Both the position numbers and the translations under genes were made by a program. 64,000 nucleotides of DNA, from contig CAWGKQ010000009.1 in assembly GCA_963823245.1 (NCBI GenBank), positions 18,378-82,377 on the forward strand. The letters are read 5' to 3'. The notes beneath the pieces were generated by a model. The model did no database searches, was not told where the DNA came from, and worked only from the letters and a program-made list of their open reading frames with translations. The DNA is from JAWVFM01 sp963823245 (GTDB taxonomy: Bacteria; Actinomycetota; Thermoleophilia; Solirubrobacterales; 70-9). Positions 18,079 to 26,987 of this stretch are shown piece after piece; position 1 is the first letter of the stretch; every line of letters starts with the position of its first letter.

Positions 18079-19598
18079 GACGGATCGTCGTCACCGCCGG
18101 CCTGCTCACCGCCGTCGGGCTGCTCCTTCTCAGCCGGACGGCGAGCGGGAGCGGGGACTACCTGGTCCGGGCCATCTTCGACAACGGCGGCTTCCTCGTC
18201 CCCGGCGAGGACGTGCGGGTCGCCGGCGCCAACGTGGGCACGGTGAGCTCGGTGAACGTGACGAGACCGGGCGAGCCGGCTCGCCGCGACGGAAGCCCCG
18301 ATCCCGGCAAGGCGGTGGTCGTCATGCAGATCACGAATCCCGGTGTCCAGGACTTCCTCCGGGACGCCGGCTGCCTGATCCGGCCGCAGTCGCTGCTCGG
18401 CGAGAAGTACGTCGACTGCCAGCCGACGCAGCCGCGGGCCCCGGGCGACCCGCCGCCGCCGCCTCTCGAGGTGATTCCGAACGGCGAGCCCGGAGCCGGC
18501 GAGCGGTTCCTGCCGCTGGAGAACAACGGCAAGGAGGTTGACCTCGACCTCGTCAACAACATCATGCGCGAGCCGTTTCCGGACCGCTTCCGGCTGATCC
18601 TGAACGACCTCGGCGCCGGCCTGGCCGCGAGGGGCCCGACGCTCGACGCGATCGTCAAGCGGGCCGATCCGGCGCTCCGGCAGACCGACCGCGTCCTGGC
18701 GGTCATCGCGCGCCAGCGGCACGCGCTGAGCCGGCTCGCGGCTGACTCCTCCGCGGTGCTGACGCCGCTCGCGCGCGCGCGGCAGCACGTCGCGAGCTTC
18801 ATCAACGGCGCCAACACGACGGCCCAGGCCGCCGCCGAGCGCCGGCCGGCCCTCGAGGCCGGCCTCAGGGACCTGCCGTCGGCCCTGCGCGAGCTCCACC
18901 TGACCGCGGCGAAGCTCCGGTCGTTCTCGTCCGAGGCGACCCCTCTGTTCTCTCAGCTTCGCGCCGGCGCTCCCGCGATCACGCGCGCGACCGAGGCGCT
19001 CGGGCCGTTCGCCCATGCCGCGACGCCGGCGCTGACGACGCTCGGAACGGCGACGAAGCTGGCGCGGAAGCCGCTCGTGAGCTCCGACCCGATCCTGGTG
19101 AAGCTTCGCGACCTGTCCAGGAAGGCCGCGCCGGGCGCCGGCAGCCTCAACCACCTGCTCGCGAGCCTCCGCAAGACCGGCGGCTACCGGCTGCTGACGG
19201 AGTTCATCTTCAACACGGTCGGCTCGATCAACGGCTATGACAGCTTCGGCCACTTCCTGCGCGCCGGGCTCCAGGTGACCAGCTGCACGACCCTGGTCTC
19301 AACGCCGCTTCCCAGTTGCCAGGCGAACTTCGCCGCGAGCAAGGCGGCGGCCGCCGCCGCCGTGGCACCGAGCCCAGTCACGAGCGGCAAGACGAAGGCG
19401 CCCGGCGTCGGAGCGCAGGCGAGCGTGAGCCCGGTCGGCGCGCGCCGGCAGCCTCGCGACGCACTCGGCCAGACCGGAACCAGCGCCACCGCCGCTCCGA
19501 GCGGCCGGGGGACGTTGCCGCGGCGCGTCTCGCCGGCCGCCCTCAACGACCTGTTCGACGCCGTGATCGGGGCAAACGGTCGGGGGACGAGGCCATGA
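18075..19598 (+). CDS. MCE-family protein, second of six
   Basis: 507 residues. The ATG at 18075 overlaps the previous stop in ATGA. A signal anchor (RIVVTAGLLTAVGLLLLSRT) leads into an MCE domain with FDNGGFLVPGEDVRVAGANVG and RPQSLLGEKYVDCQP, with a proline-rich insert PPPPP after it. A long alpha-helical region follows, with repeated LP/ALRxL patterns that in known MCE proteins build the hydrophobic tunnel. The C-terminus is Ala/Pro-rich and low complexity, so probably exposed. Compared with its neighbours it has the longest disordered tail. Confidence 0.88.
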   Translation: MRRIVVTAGLLTAVGLLLLSRTASGSGDYLVRAIFDNGGFLVPGEDVRVAGANVGTVSSVNVTRPGEPARRDGSPDPGKAVVVMQITNPGVQDFLRDAGCLIRPQSLLGEKYVDCQPTQPRAPGDPPPPPLEVIPNGEPGAGERFLPLENNGKEVDLDLVNNIMREPFPDRFRLILNDLGAGLAARGPTLDAIVKRADPALRQTDRVLAVIARQRHALSRLAADSSAVLTPLARARQHVASFINGANTTAQAAAERRPALEAGLRDLPSALRELHLTAAKLRSFSSEATPLFSQLRAGAPAITRATEALGPFAHAATPALTTLGTATKLARKPLVSSDPILVKLRDLSRKAAPGAGSLNHLLASLRKTGGYRLLTEFIFNTVGSINGYDSFGHFLRAGLQVTSCTTLVSTPLPSCQANFAASKAAAAAAVAPSPVTSGKTKAPGVGAQASVSPVGARRQPRDALGQTGTSATAAPSGRGTLPRRVSPAALNDLFDAVIGANGRGTRP

Positions 19599-20995
19599 AC
19601 CGACGGCATCAGGGCCCCGTCGCCTCGCATCCCGCCATCGTCGGCGCCACGACGGTCCTCGTCATGCTGCTCGCAATCTTCGTCGCGTACAACGCCAACC
19701 GCGGGCTGCCGTTTGTCTCCACCTACAACGTCTCGGTCGAGGTTCCCAACGCGGCGGCCCTGGTCGCCGGGAACGACGTGCGGGTCGCCGGCATCCGGGT
19801 CGGCTTCATCAAGTCGATCGAGCCGACGCAGGACCCGCGAAGCGGCGCCGTCCACGCGAAGCTCGACCTCCAGCTCGACAAGACCGTCGAGCCCTTGCCC
19901 ATCGACTCGACGGTGGTGGTGCGCTCGAGATCCGCGCTCGGCCTCAAATACCTCTCGATCACCCCGGGGAGCTCCAGGCGCGGCTACCCAGCCGGCTCGA
20001 CGCTCCCGCTCGCGGCCGCGCGCCCACATCCGGTCGAGCTCGACCAGGTGCTGAACACGTTCGACCCGGCCACGAGGCACGCGATTCGGCAGAACCTGAT
20101 CGCGTTCGGCGAGGCCCTCGCGGGGCGCGGGCCGGCTTTGAACTCCGCCCTCGGCCGCCTTCAGCCGCTGCTCAACCGGCTCGAGCCCGTCGCCCGCAAC
20201 CTCGCCTCCCCGAGGACCGGCCTGGCGCGGTTCATTCGGGCAACGGGCGCCGCGGCCGCCGAGGTCGCCCCGGTCGCCGAGACACAGGCGCACCTGTTCG
20301 TCGTCCTCGACACGACGTTCGGCGCCCTGGCGTCGGTCGCGCGTCCGTTCATCCAGGAGACGATCTCCGAGACGCCGCCCACGCTCGAGGCCCTCATCCG
20401 CAACGGCCCGAGGATTCGCGCCTTCCTCGGGCACACGACGGCGCTGGTCACGGACCTGCGCCCGGGTGTGCGTTCCCTCACAGCCAACGCCCCGGCAATC
20501 GCCTCCGCGTTCGAGACCGGGGCCCGGGTCCTGCCGGACGCGCCGGCCTTGAACGCGCAGCTCGCGCCCACGACCAGGTCTCTCGCGGCGTTCGCCCACG
20601 ACCGCGGGGTCAATGGGGGGATCGATCGTTCGACCCAGCTCTTCGGCTTCCTGACGCCGACGCTCGGCTTCGTGACCCCCGCCCAGTCGGTGTGCAACTA
20701 CGCCACTCTGCTCCTGCGCAACGGGTCGAGCCTGCTCAGCATCGGCGACGGGATCGGGACCACCCAGCGCTTCCTCGTGATGTCGGCCGGTGACGGCCCG
20801 AACAGCGAGAACAGCCCCTCGTCGGGACCCGCCCACGGCGGCACCGAGGCGAACTTCCTGCACTCGAACCCGTACCCGTACACCGCGTCCCCGGGCCAGC
20901 CCCACGTGTGCGCCGCCGGGAACGAGAAGTACATCCCAGGCCGCGTCGTGGTCGGAAACCCGCCGCTCCTGGCCACCCGGACGGGAGCGCCGTGA
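19595..20995 (+). CDS. MCE-family protein, third of six
   Basis: 466 residues from ATG 19595, overlapping the previous stop by four bases. After the membrane anchor (TTVLVMLLAIFVAYNANRG) comes the MCE domain: VPNAAALVAGNDVRVAGIRVG and SRSALGLKYLSITPG. The helical segment begins at ELDQVLNTFDPATRHAIRQN, a hallmark of the actinobacterial group. Near the C-terminus the motif CNYATLLLRNGSSLLS, with a following GTTQRF, matches the conserved tail of Solirubrobacterales-type MlaD proteins. It acts at the membrane, with the bulk outside the cytoplasm. No lipobox is present. Confidence 0.88.
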   Translation: MNRRHQGPVASHPAIVGATTVLVMLLAIFVAYNANRGLPFVSTYNVSVEVPNAAALVAGNDVRVAGIRVGFIKSIEPTQDPRSGAVHAKLDLQLDKTVEPLPIDSTVVVRSRSALGLKYLSITPGSSRRGYPAGSTLPLAAARPHPVELDQVLNTFDPATRHAIRQNLIAFGEALAGRGPALNSALGRLQPLLNRLEPVARNLASPRTGLARFIRATGAAAAEVAPVAETQAHLFVVLDTTFGALASVARPFIQETISETPPTLEALIRNGPRIRAFLGHTTALVTDLRPGVRSLTANAPAIASAFETGARVLPDAPALNAQLAPTTRSLAAFAHDRGVNGGIDRSTQLFGFLTPTLGFVTPAQSVCNYATLLLRNGSSLLSIGDGIGTTQRFLVMSAGDGPNSENSPSSGPAHGGTEANFLHSNPYPYTASPGQPHVCAAGNEKYIPGRVVVGNPPLLATRTGAP

Positions 20996-22544
20996 GCCCG
21001 CTGCGCAGAAGGGCCCGCGAGGGGAAACCTCGCAAGAGCGGCCCGGAGGTCGACGAGCGCGTTTTCGGGCGCGACTACCACGGCCCGAGCCCGGCGAAGA
21101 TCGGCCTCGTGGTGGCGGCCCTGCTCGCGGTGGCCATGTACCTCGCGTTCACGAAGCACATCCCGTTCACCAGCCCCGGGTACCAGCTGCACGCGACGTT
21201 CGAGAACGTTGGGCCGCTGAAGCCCAAGTCGCCGGTGCGGATCGCCGGCGTCACCGTGGGGCAGGTCACGGGGGTCTCCTCGCACGGCCGCCTCGCCGAG
21301 GCCACGTTCACGGTCTCCGACTCGGGCCGGCCGATCCGCAGCGACGCAACGATCACGATCCGCCCGCGCCTGTTCCTGGAGGGCAACCTGTTCCTCGATC
21401 TCAGCCCCGGAAGCCCGAGCGCGCCGGAGCTGCGCGAGCGGCGCGACGATCCCGGTCACGCAGACCGCCACCGCCGTGCAGCTCGACCAGGTGCTGACGG
21501 CGCTGCAGCAGGACACCAGGACCAGCCTGCAGCGGGCGCTGGCCGGACTCGGCACCGCGCTCAACCAGCAGCCGACCGCCGCCCAGGACGCCGCCCAGAA
21601 CCCCGAGGTCAGGGGGTTGACCGGCGGCCAGGCGCTCAATCGAGCCTTCCGCTACGGCGGGAAGGCGGGCCGCACGTCGGCGATCGTCAACGAGGCGCTG
21701 CTCGGCTCAGCGTCCGCACGACCTGTCGACGCTCGTCCGCGCAACGCGGGACGTCTTCACCAAGCTCGCGTCGACCGACGGGTCGCTGAGCGACCTGATC
21801 ACGAACCTCAACATCACCGCGGGCGCCCTCGCCTCGCAGTCGGCCAACCTGTCTGCCTCGATCCACGAGCTCGCACCGACGCTCGTAGAGGCGCGCCCCG
21901 CCCTCCTGCACCTGAGCGACGCGCTGCGGCCGCTGCGCGCGCTGGCGGTCGAGCTGCAGCCCGGAATCAGCGAGCTCCCGGCGACGATCCGAGCCGGCTC
22001 TCCGTGGCTCGTGCAAACGCGCAAGCTCCTGCGGGGCGACGAGCTCGGCGGCGACTCGAAGCTGCTCGTCCACGCCGCTCCGAGCCTCGCCGGGGCCACG
22101 CACGGGTCCTTGCGGCTCCTCTCGCAGGCGGGGCTGACCAGCCGCTGCGTGTCCCATAACCTGATCCCGCTCGGCAACGAGGTGGTCAACGGGGCCGGTG
22201 GCGCCTATCCGTTCGCGACCGGGCAGCCCAACTCGCGCGAGTTCCTCTATGGCGTCACCCAGCTCGCGGGCGAGAGCCAGGGCTTCGACGGCAACGGCTC
22301 CTACGTGCGCTTCCAGGCGGGCGGCGGCCCGCAGACGGTGAGGATGGCGAACCCGGGCGGGGGCTTACAGAACACCTCCCTGTGGGGACACAACATCGCG
22401 GCCCCGCTGGGGACCCGGCCGCGGCTGCCCGCGTCGGGGATGCCGCCGTTCCGGATGGACCTCCCGTGCTACACGCAGGACGTACCTGACCTGAACGGCC
22501 CCGCGGGGGCGGTCGCATCGCCCGACCCGAGGGCGTACCCATGA
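20992..22544 (+). CDS. MCE-family protein, fourth of six, two frameshifts
   Basis: The GTG at 20992 overlaps the previous stop. The frame gives a basic cytoplasmic N-terminus, a membrane helix, and an MCE domain (FENVGPLKPKSPVRIAGVTVG, split here as two blocks around the domain start). It breaks near 21436 after SPSAPELR; the next frame continues with GATIPVTQTATAVQLDQ. A second break near 21713 is followed by HDLSTLVRATRDVFTKL in the third frame, which runs to the TGA at 22542-22544. Removing one base at each place restores a protein of about 516 residues ending in the family tail (SRCVSHNLIPLGNEVV). Both breaks look like one-base insertions, so sequencing error is the first explanation. Confidence 0.8.
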
Positions 22545-23866
22545 GGCGCGCGGTCCGCAAACACACGCGCGACTTCGCGGCGATCATGATCGTCGTCGTT
22601 CTCGGCCTCGCGACGGCGGTGACCATCCTCTCGCAGCAGTCCGCGAGCTTCCCCTCCTGGGTGCCGATCCTCGGGTCGGAGCACTTCGAGCTCAAGGGGC
22701 GGTTCAGCTCGGCGCAGGCCGTGACTCCCGGGCAGGGCCAGGAGGTCACGATCGCGGGGATCAAGGTCGGCACCGTCGCCGGCGTCGGCCTCGACAACGG
22801 CACCGCGGTGGTCACGATGGACATCGAGCCCGACTTCGCGTCGCTCATCCATCCCGACGCCACGTTGCTCCTGCGGCCACGCACCGGCCTTCAGGACATG
22901 ACGGTCGAGATCGACCCCGGCAGGGGCGGGGGGCCGGTCAAGGAGGGATCGACCATCCCGCTGAACCAGACGGCGCCGAACGTGCAGCCGGACCAGATCC
23001 TCGCCTCGGTCGACGCGGACACCCGCGCCTACCTCCAGCTCCTCCTGCAGGCCGCGGGTCAGGGCCTGGGCGGAAACGGCGCCAAGCTGGCGGCTGGGCT
23101 GAAGCGCTTCGCGCCGACGGGTCGCTATCTCGCCGAGATCGGCGGTGCCCTGGCCAAGCGCCGCAAGGACATCGCTCGCGTCGTGACGAGCCTCGCCCGC
23201 CTCAGCGAGGCGCTCGGGAGAAGCGACACCCAGCTGGCGGGCTTCGTTCGCTCATCGAACGACACTCTCGGCGCCTTCGCGAGCCAGCAGGCCTCGCTCC
23301 GAGCCGCCATCCAGGAGCTCCCGGGAGCTCTTCGCGAGACCCGCCTGGCGCTGGCCAGCGGCAACCAGCTCTCCCTTCAGCTCGGGCCGGCGTCGCGGCG
23401 GCTGATCCCCGCCGCGCAGGCGCTGGCGCCCGCTCTACGCGAGACTCGCCCGCTGTTCCGCGAGACGGTTGGGCCGATCGAGCACGAGATCCGTCCCTTC
23501 GCGCGCGCAGCTCGCAAGCCGCTGCGGCACATCGACCAGGCGTCGAAGCCGCTCGAGCAAACGGTGACGAGGCTCGGGAGCGGCCTCCACAACCTGAACC
23601 TGGGTCTCAATGCCCTCGCCTACAACCCGGCCGGCTCGGCCCAGGAGGGCTACCTGTTCTGGCTCGGGTGGCTGAACCACGACACCAACGCGCTCTTCGC
23701 CACCCAGGACGCGGGCGGGCCGCTGCGCCACGGGCTCGTTCTTCTGAGCTGCAGCACGGCGCTCGGCGCCGAGGCGGTGGCGGCGGGCGATCCCGTCGTC
23801 AAGACCCTCCAGCAGCTCTCGAACATCCCATCGAGCTCCGAGATCACGACGGACGGCGGCTGCTGA
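22541..23866 (+). CDS. MCE-family protein, fifth of six
   Basis: 441 residues from ATG 22541 (ATGA overlap). N-terminal anchor helix FAAIMIVVVLGLATAVTIL, then an MCE domain with FSSAQAVTPGQGQEVTIAG and RPRTGLQDMTVEIDPG, then a helical barrel region starting LASVDADTRAYLQLLLQ. It is the shortest of the set and ends in Cys. In mycobacterial operons the fifth gene (mceE) encodes a lipoprotein, but there is no lipobox here, so a transmembrane anchor is more likely. The TGA stop shares its last base with the next ATG. Confidence 0.88.
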   Translation: MRRAVRKHTRDFAAIMIVVVLGLATAVTILSQQSASFPSWVPILGSEHFELKGRFSSAQAVTPGQGQEVTIAGIKVGTVAGVGLDNGTAVVTMDIEPDFASLIHPDATLLLRPRTGLQDMTVEIDPGRGGGPVKEGSTIPLNQTAPNVQPDQILASVDADTRAYLQLLLQAAGQGLGGNGAKLAAGLKRFAPTGRYLAEIGGALAKRRKDIARVVTSLARLSEALGRSDTQLAGFVRSSNDTLGAFASQQASLRAAIQELPGALRETRLALASGNQLSLQLGPASRRLIPAAQALAPALRETRPLFRETVGPIEHEIRPFARAARKPLRHIDQASKPLEQTVTRLGSGLHNLNLGLNALAYNPAGSAQEGYLFWLGWLNHDTNALFATQDAGGPLRHGLVLLSCSTALGAEAVAAGDPVVKTLQQLSNIPSSSEITTDGGC

Positions 23867-25437
23867 TGGCGACCCGCCCGCCCACCATCGCGCGGATTCT
23901 CATCGTCGTCGGCTTCGTCCTCTCGTGCTTCGGCCTCTTCCTGTTCCTCTGGGTCGCCTTCGGCGGCCCGATTCCGCTGCAGGCCGAGGGCTACCGGTTC
24001 ACGGTTCCGTTCAAGGAGTCCAACCAGCTCGCCACCGAGTCCGACGTGCGGATATCCGGGGTGTCGGTCGGCAAGGTGAAGTCGATCAACCTGACGCCGA
24101 GTGGCCTCGCCGACGCCACGATCCAGATCGACAGCCGCTTCGCGCCGATCCCGGCGAACACGCGGGCGATTCTGCGCCAAAAGACGCTGCTCGGCGAGAC
24201 GTACGTCGAGCTGACGCCGGGGAACCGCGACGGTCCCGGCCTGCCCGAGGGCGGCGCGCTGCCGGTCGCCAACGTCTCCCAGGCGGTCCAGCTCGACGAG
24301 GTCCTGCGGACCTTCAACCCCCGGACGAGGCAGGCGTTCAGGGCCTGGATGCAGGGCGCCGCGGCTGCGCTTCACGGACGGGGGCCGGACCTGTCGGCGG
24401 CGATCGCCGAGCTCGATCCGTTCGCGGAGCAGGCGAACGGCGTCCTCCGGGTCCTCGACAGCCAGCACATCGCCGTGCGCGAGCTGATCCGAAACGGCGG
24501 CGAGGTCTTCCAGGCGCTCTCGGAGCGCACCGGACAGCTGCGTGGCCTGATCGAGAACGGGAACGCGGTCTTCCAGGTCTTCGCCAGGCGAAACGCCGAG
24601 CTCAGGCAGATCTTCGAGATCCTGCCCACGTTCCAGCGCGAGTCGCGGCTGACCATCAATCGCCTGAACGGCTTTGCGATCAATACCGACCCGCTCGTGC
24701 AGCAGCTGCGGCCGGCGGCCCGTCAACTCAGCCCGACCCTGATCGCGGCAGGGAAGCTCGCTCCCGACCTGAGGCGCTTTCTCAGCTCGCTTCGCGGCAC
24801 GATCGCAGCGTCCGGGACCGGCTTCCCGGCGCTTCGCAGGCTGCTCGACGACGATCTCCCGCCGCTTCTCTCGCGGCTCGGTGTCTCGGTGGGTGGCCGG
24901 ACCGCCTTCCTGGCCGAGCTGAACCCGCTCGTCGAGGTGCTGCACAACTACCGCCACGAGATCACCGCGCTCCTCGCCAACTCCGCGGCCGCCACGAATT
25001 ACACCCAGCCGGCGCCGGAGCGCGGGTTCAAGTCGGTTCACATCCTGCGAACGACGAGCCCCCTCAACCCGCAGTCGCTGGCCACGTTCTCGCAGCGCTT
25101 GACGCCCGACCGCGCGAACCCGTACTTCAAGCCGCTCGGCTACGAGAACCTCACGAGCGGCCTCGAGACGTTTGCGAACACCCCGTGCTCGGCCGGGGCC
25201 ACCGCAGCGCTTCCGGCCGCGGCGACGGTCGCGAACGACCCCAACTTCAACGTTCGCACGGGCGGCAACGTCACCGACGCCACGGACCTCTTCAAGCGAT
25301 TGAGGTTCTACGCGTTCGCCGACGTGAGCACGACCAACCGCGTTCCGGCACCGCCCTGCCGCAAGCAGGGCCCGTTCGGGTCGATCGGCACCTCGCCCCA
25401 GAGCCATCCGTATCTGCAGGTTCGAAGCGCGCCGTGA
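23866..25437 (+). CDS. MCE-family protein, sixth of six
   Basis: 523 residues from ATG 23866, whose A is the last base of the previous TGA. Anchor helix ILIVVGFVLSCFGLFLFLWV, MCE domain with KESNQLATESDVRISGVSVG and RQKTLLGETYVELTPG, and helical segment ELDEVLRTFNPRTRQAF-like (starting at QLDEVLRTF). The C-terminal part has two cysteines (TPCSAG, PPCRKQ), probably extracellular. It closes the operon: tandem hairpins follow, and the next gene has its own SD. All six paralogues differ enough to be distinct subunits of a hetero-hexamer, as proposed for Mce1/Mce4. Confidence 0.88.
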   Translation: MATRPPTIARILIVVGFVLSCFGLFLFLWVAFGGPIPLQAEGYRFTVPFKESNQLATESDVRISGVSVGKVKSINLTPSGLADATIQIDSRFAPIPANTRAILRQKTLLGETYVELTPGNRDGPGLPEGGALPVANVSQAVQLDEVLRTFNPRTRQAFRAWMQGAAAALHGRGPDLSAAIAELDPFAEQANGVLRVLDSQHIAVRELIRNGGEVFQALSERTGQLRGLIENGNAVFQVFARRNAELRQIFEILPTFQRESRLTINRLNGFAINTDPLVQQLRPAARQLSPTLIAAGKLAPDLRRFLSSLRGTIAASGTGFPALRRLLDDDLPPLLSRLGVSVGGRTAFLAELNPLVEVLHNYRHEITALLANSAAATNYTQPAPERGFKSVHILRTTSPLNPQSLATFSQRLTPDRANPYFKPLGYENLTSGLETFANTPCSAGATAALPAAATVANDPNFNVRTGGNVTDATDLFKRLRFYAFADVSTTNRVPAPPCRKQGPFGSIGTSPQSHPYLQVRSAP

Positions 25438-25468
25438 CCCGCCTCGCCGCAGGGCAGTCCGTAGCTAT

Positions 25469-25530
25469 CCGCAGCGATGTCTGCGGACTGAACGGGATGT
25501 CCCGGAGCCGCATCGCGACCAGAATGCGGC
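25469..25530 (+). terminator. Tandem hairpins after the MCE operon
   Basis: Two perfect stems: CCGCAG/CTGCGG (25469-25486, 6-nt loop) and GCCGCAT/ATGCGGC (25507-25530, 10-nt loop). They lie between the last mce gene and the next start. No T-run follows; termination or 3'-end protection of the long MCE mRNA is inferred. Confidence 0.4.
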
Positions 25531-25604
25531 TTCAACGGTCAAATGGAATCGATCTGGCCGGTCGGCGGGAACGCGCGGGCTGACTGTGTCGAGGAGGAGG
25601 ACAC

Positions 25605-26387
25605 ATGCGTAAGAGGGGACTCACAGTCATCACCGCAGCCATCGCGGTCGGAGCGCTGGCCGCCGGGAGCGTCGTCTTCGCGGCCACCAACAACGTCTCG
25701 CACGCGAGCTTCAGCTTCGAGCCGAACAAGGTGCCGAAGAAGGAGTACAAGGCGGGCAAGATCACCGTCCACACCGACACCGTCTTCGCGAGCCCGGGCA
25801 GCAAGCCCGACGGTGGGTTCACGAAGCGGGTCCAGATCTACTTCGACAAGAACATCAAGTTCAACACCAAGGCGGCGAAGACCTGCGCCGGGGCCTTCTC
25901 CTCGAACACGACCATGGCGCTCGCAATGCAGCAGTGCGGCAAGGCGAAGATCGGCACGGGGCTCGCCTCGACGGCTCCACCATCGGACTTCCCGGGATGC
26001 GTGATCGCCTTCAACGGCGTGCCTGTGGGCAAGACTCCGACGATCGTGCTCTTCACGCGAGTGTCGTTCACGACCGGCGGCAAGGCCAACTGCTCGGATC
26101 CCGCGCACAACACCTCGGGCGCCACGAGCGCGACGCTGATCGGCGTGCTGAGGCCCGCGAGCGGCCAGTTCGGGAAGCAGCTCGACGTGAACAACATCGA
26201 TGGGCTCCCGTTGCCTCTCGATGACTTCACCTCGACGATCAAGAAGGGTGACTACGTCAGCGCCCGCTGCAACTCCGGCGACAAGACGTGGCACGTGAAG
26301 ACCGTGCACACCTACAGCGGTGGGCCGCCCTCGCCGCAGCCGCCGGTCACCGTCGCCGAGACGGAGAAATGCAAGGTGAAGGGCTAG
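25605..26387 (+). CDS. Secreted protein of unknown function
   Basis: 260 residues with a clear signal peptide (KRGLTVITAAIAVGALAAGS, cleavage near VFA-AT). The mature part is beta-rich, with four cysteines in pairs such as KTCAGAF and QQCGKAKIG, and a run GFTKRVQIYFDKNIKFN. SD GAGGAGGAGG lies 6 nt before ATG 25605. I recognise the layout as a type of exported protein common in Solirubrobacterales but know no function. It follows the MCE operon after two hairpins, so a link to lipid uptake is only suggestive. Confidence 0.7.
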   Translation: MRKRGLTVITAAIAVGALAAGSVVFAATNNVSHASFSFEPNKVPKKEYKAGKITVHTDTVFASPGSKPDGGFTKRVQIYFDKNIKFNTKAAKTCAGAFSSNTTMALAMQQCGKAKIGTGLASTAPPSDFPGCVIAFNGVPVGKTPTIVLFTRVSFTTGGKANCSDPAHNTSGATSATLIGVLRPASGQFGKQLDVNNIDGLPLPLDDFTSTIKKGDYVSARCNSGDKTWHVKTVHTYSGGPPSPQPPVTVAETEKCKVKG

Positions 26388-26400
26388 CGGGGAGCGGGCC

Positions 26401-26847
26401 GTGCTCGAGCGCATAGTCGTAGGCAGCGACGGCTCGGACACGGCCTGGATCGCCGTCCAGGAGTCCATCGGCCTCGCGAAGGCGACCGGCGCGCGTCTGG
26501 ACATCGTCACCGCCTATCACCCGAAGATGGGGAAGGTGCTGTCCGACGCCGAACGAGCTGACGTCCCCGGCGACGTGAACTGGGAGACCGGTCCTCATCA
26601 GGAGGTCAACCTGATCCTCGACCGGGCCGCCGGCGAGGCCGAGAAGGCCGGCGTGGAGACGAACACCCATCCGCGCGAGGGCGAGCCGGCCGACGTCCTG
26701 ATCGAGGTCGCCGAGAAGACGGGCGCGGACGTCATCGTCGTGGGCAACAAGGGAATGAGCGGGACGTCGCGGTTCCTGCTCGGGAGCGTCCCGAACAAGG
26801 TCTCCCACCACGCGCCCTGCGACGTCTACATCGTGCGCACGACCTGA
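26401..26847 (+). CDS. Universal stress protein (UspA family)
   Basis: 148 residues, one Usp domain. It starts at GTG 26401 with IVVGSDGSDTAW, the first beta strand and nucleotide loop, and ends with the ATP-binding signature VVGNKGMSGTSRFLLGSVP (G-2x-G-9x-G-S). ATP-binding Usp proteins respond to starvation, hypoxia or membrane stress. The gene is 13 bp after the secreted-protein gene and probably in the same transcript. It converges on nrdJ, with a GC-rich hairpin between. Confidence 0.88.
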   Translation: MLERIVVGSDGSDTAWIAVQESIGLAKATGARLDIVTAYHPKMGKVLSDAERADVPGDVNWETGPHQEVNLILDRAAGEAEKAGVETNTHPREGEPADVLIEVAEKTGADVIVVGNKGMSGTSRFLLGSVPNKVSHHAPCDVYIVRTT

Positions 26848-26895
26848 GCGCGCCGCGATCTTCAGCTCGCGAAGCGGATTACGCTAACCACGGGC

Positions 26896-26908
26896 GCCCC
26901 GAAGGGGC
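26896..26908. terminator. Hairpin between usp and nrdJ
   Basis: GCCCC, loop GAA, GGGGC lies in the 140-bp gap between these convergent genes and could stop transcription from both sides. On the minus strand the gap also has a short open stretch after the nrdJ stop without a start codon; I see no gene in it. Confidence 0.35.
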
Positions 26909-26987
26909 CGAGCGCCCCGCGGCCACCGAGCGCCTCCAGCTCGATCGCGAACGCGAACGCGGCGAGGTCGGCGGCGAGCCACTCAGC

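Noticed and set aside
26848..26987. Short open stretch after the nrdJ stop on the minus strand
   Set aside because: Coding-like codon use for about 40 codons but no start codon and no motif.
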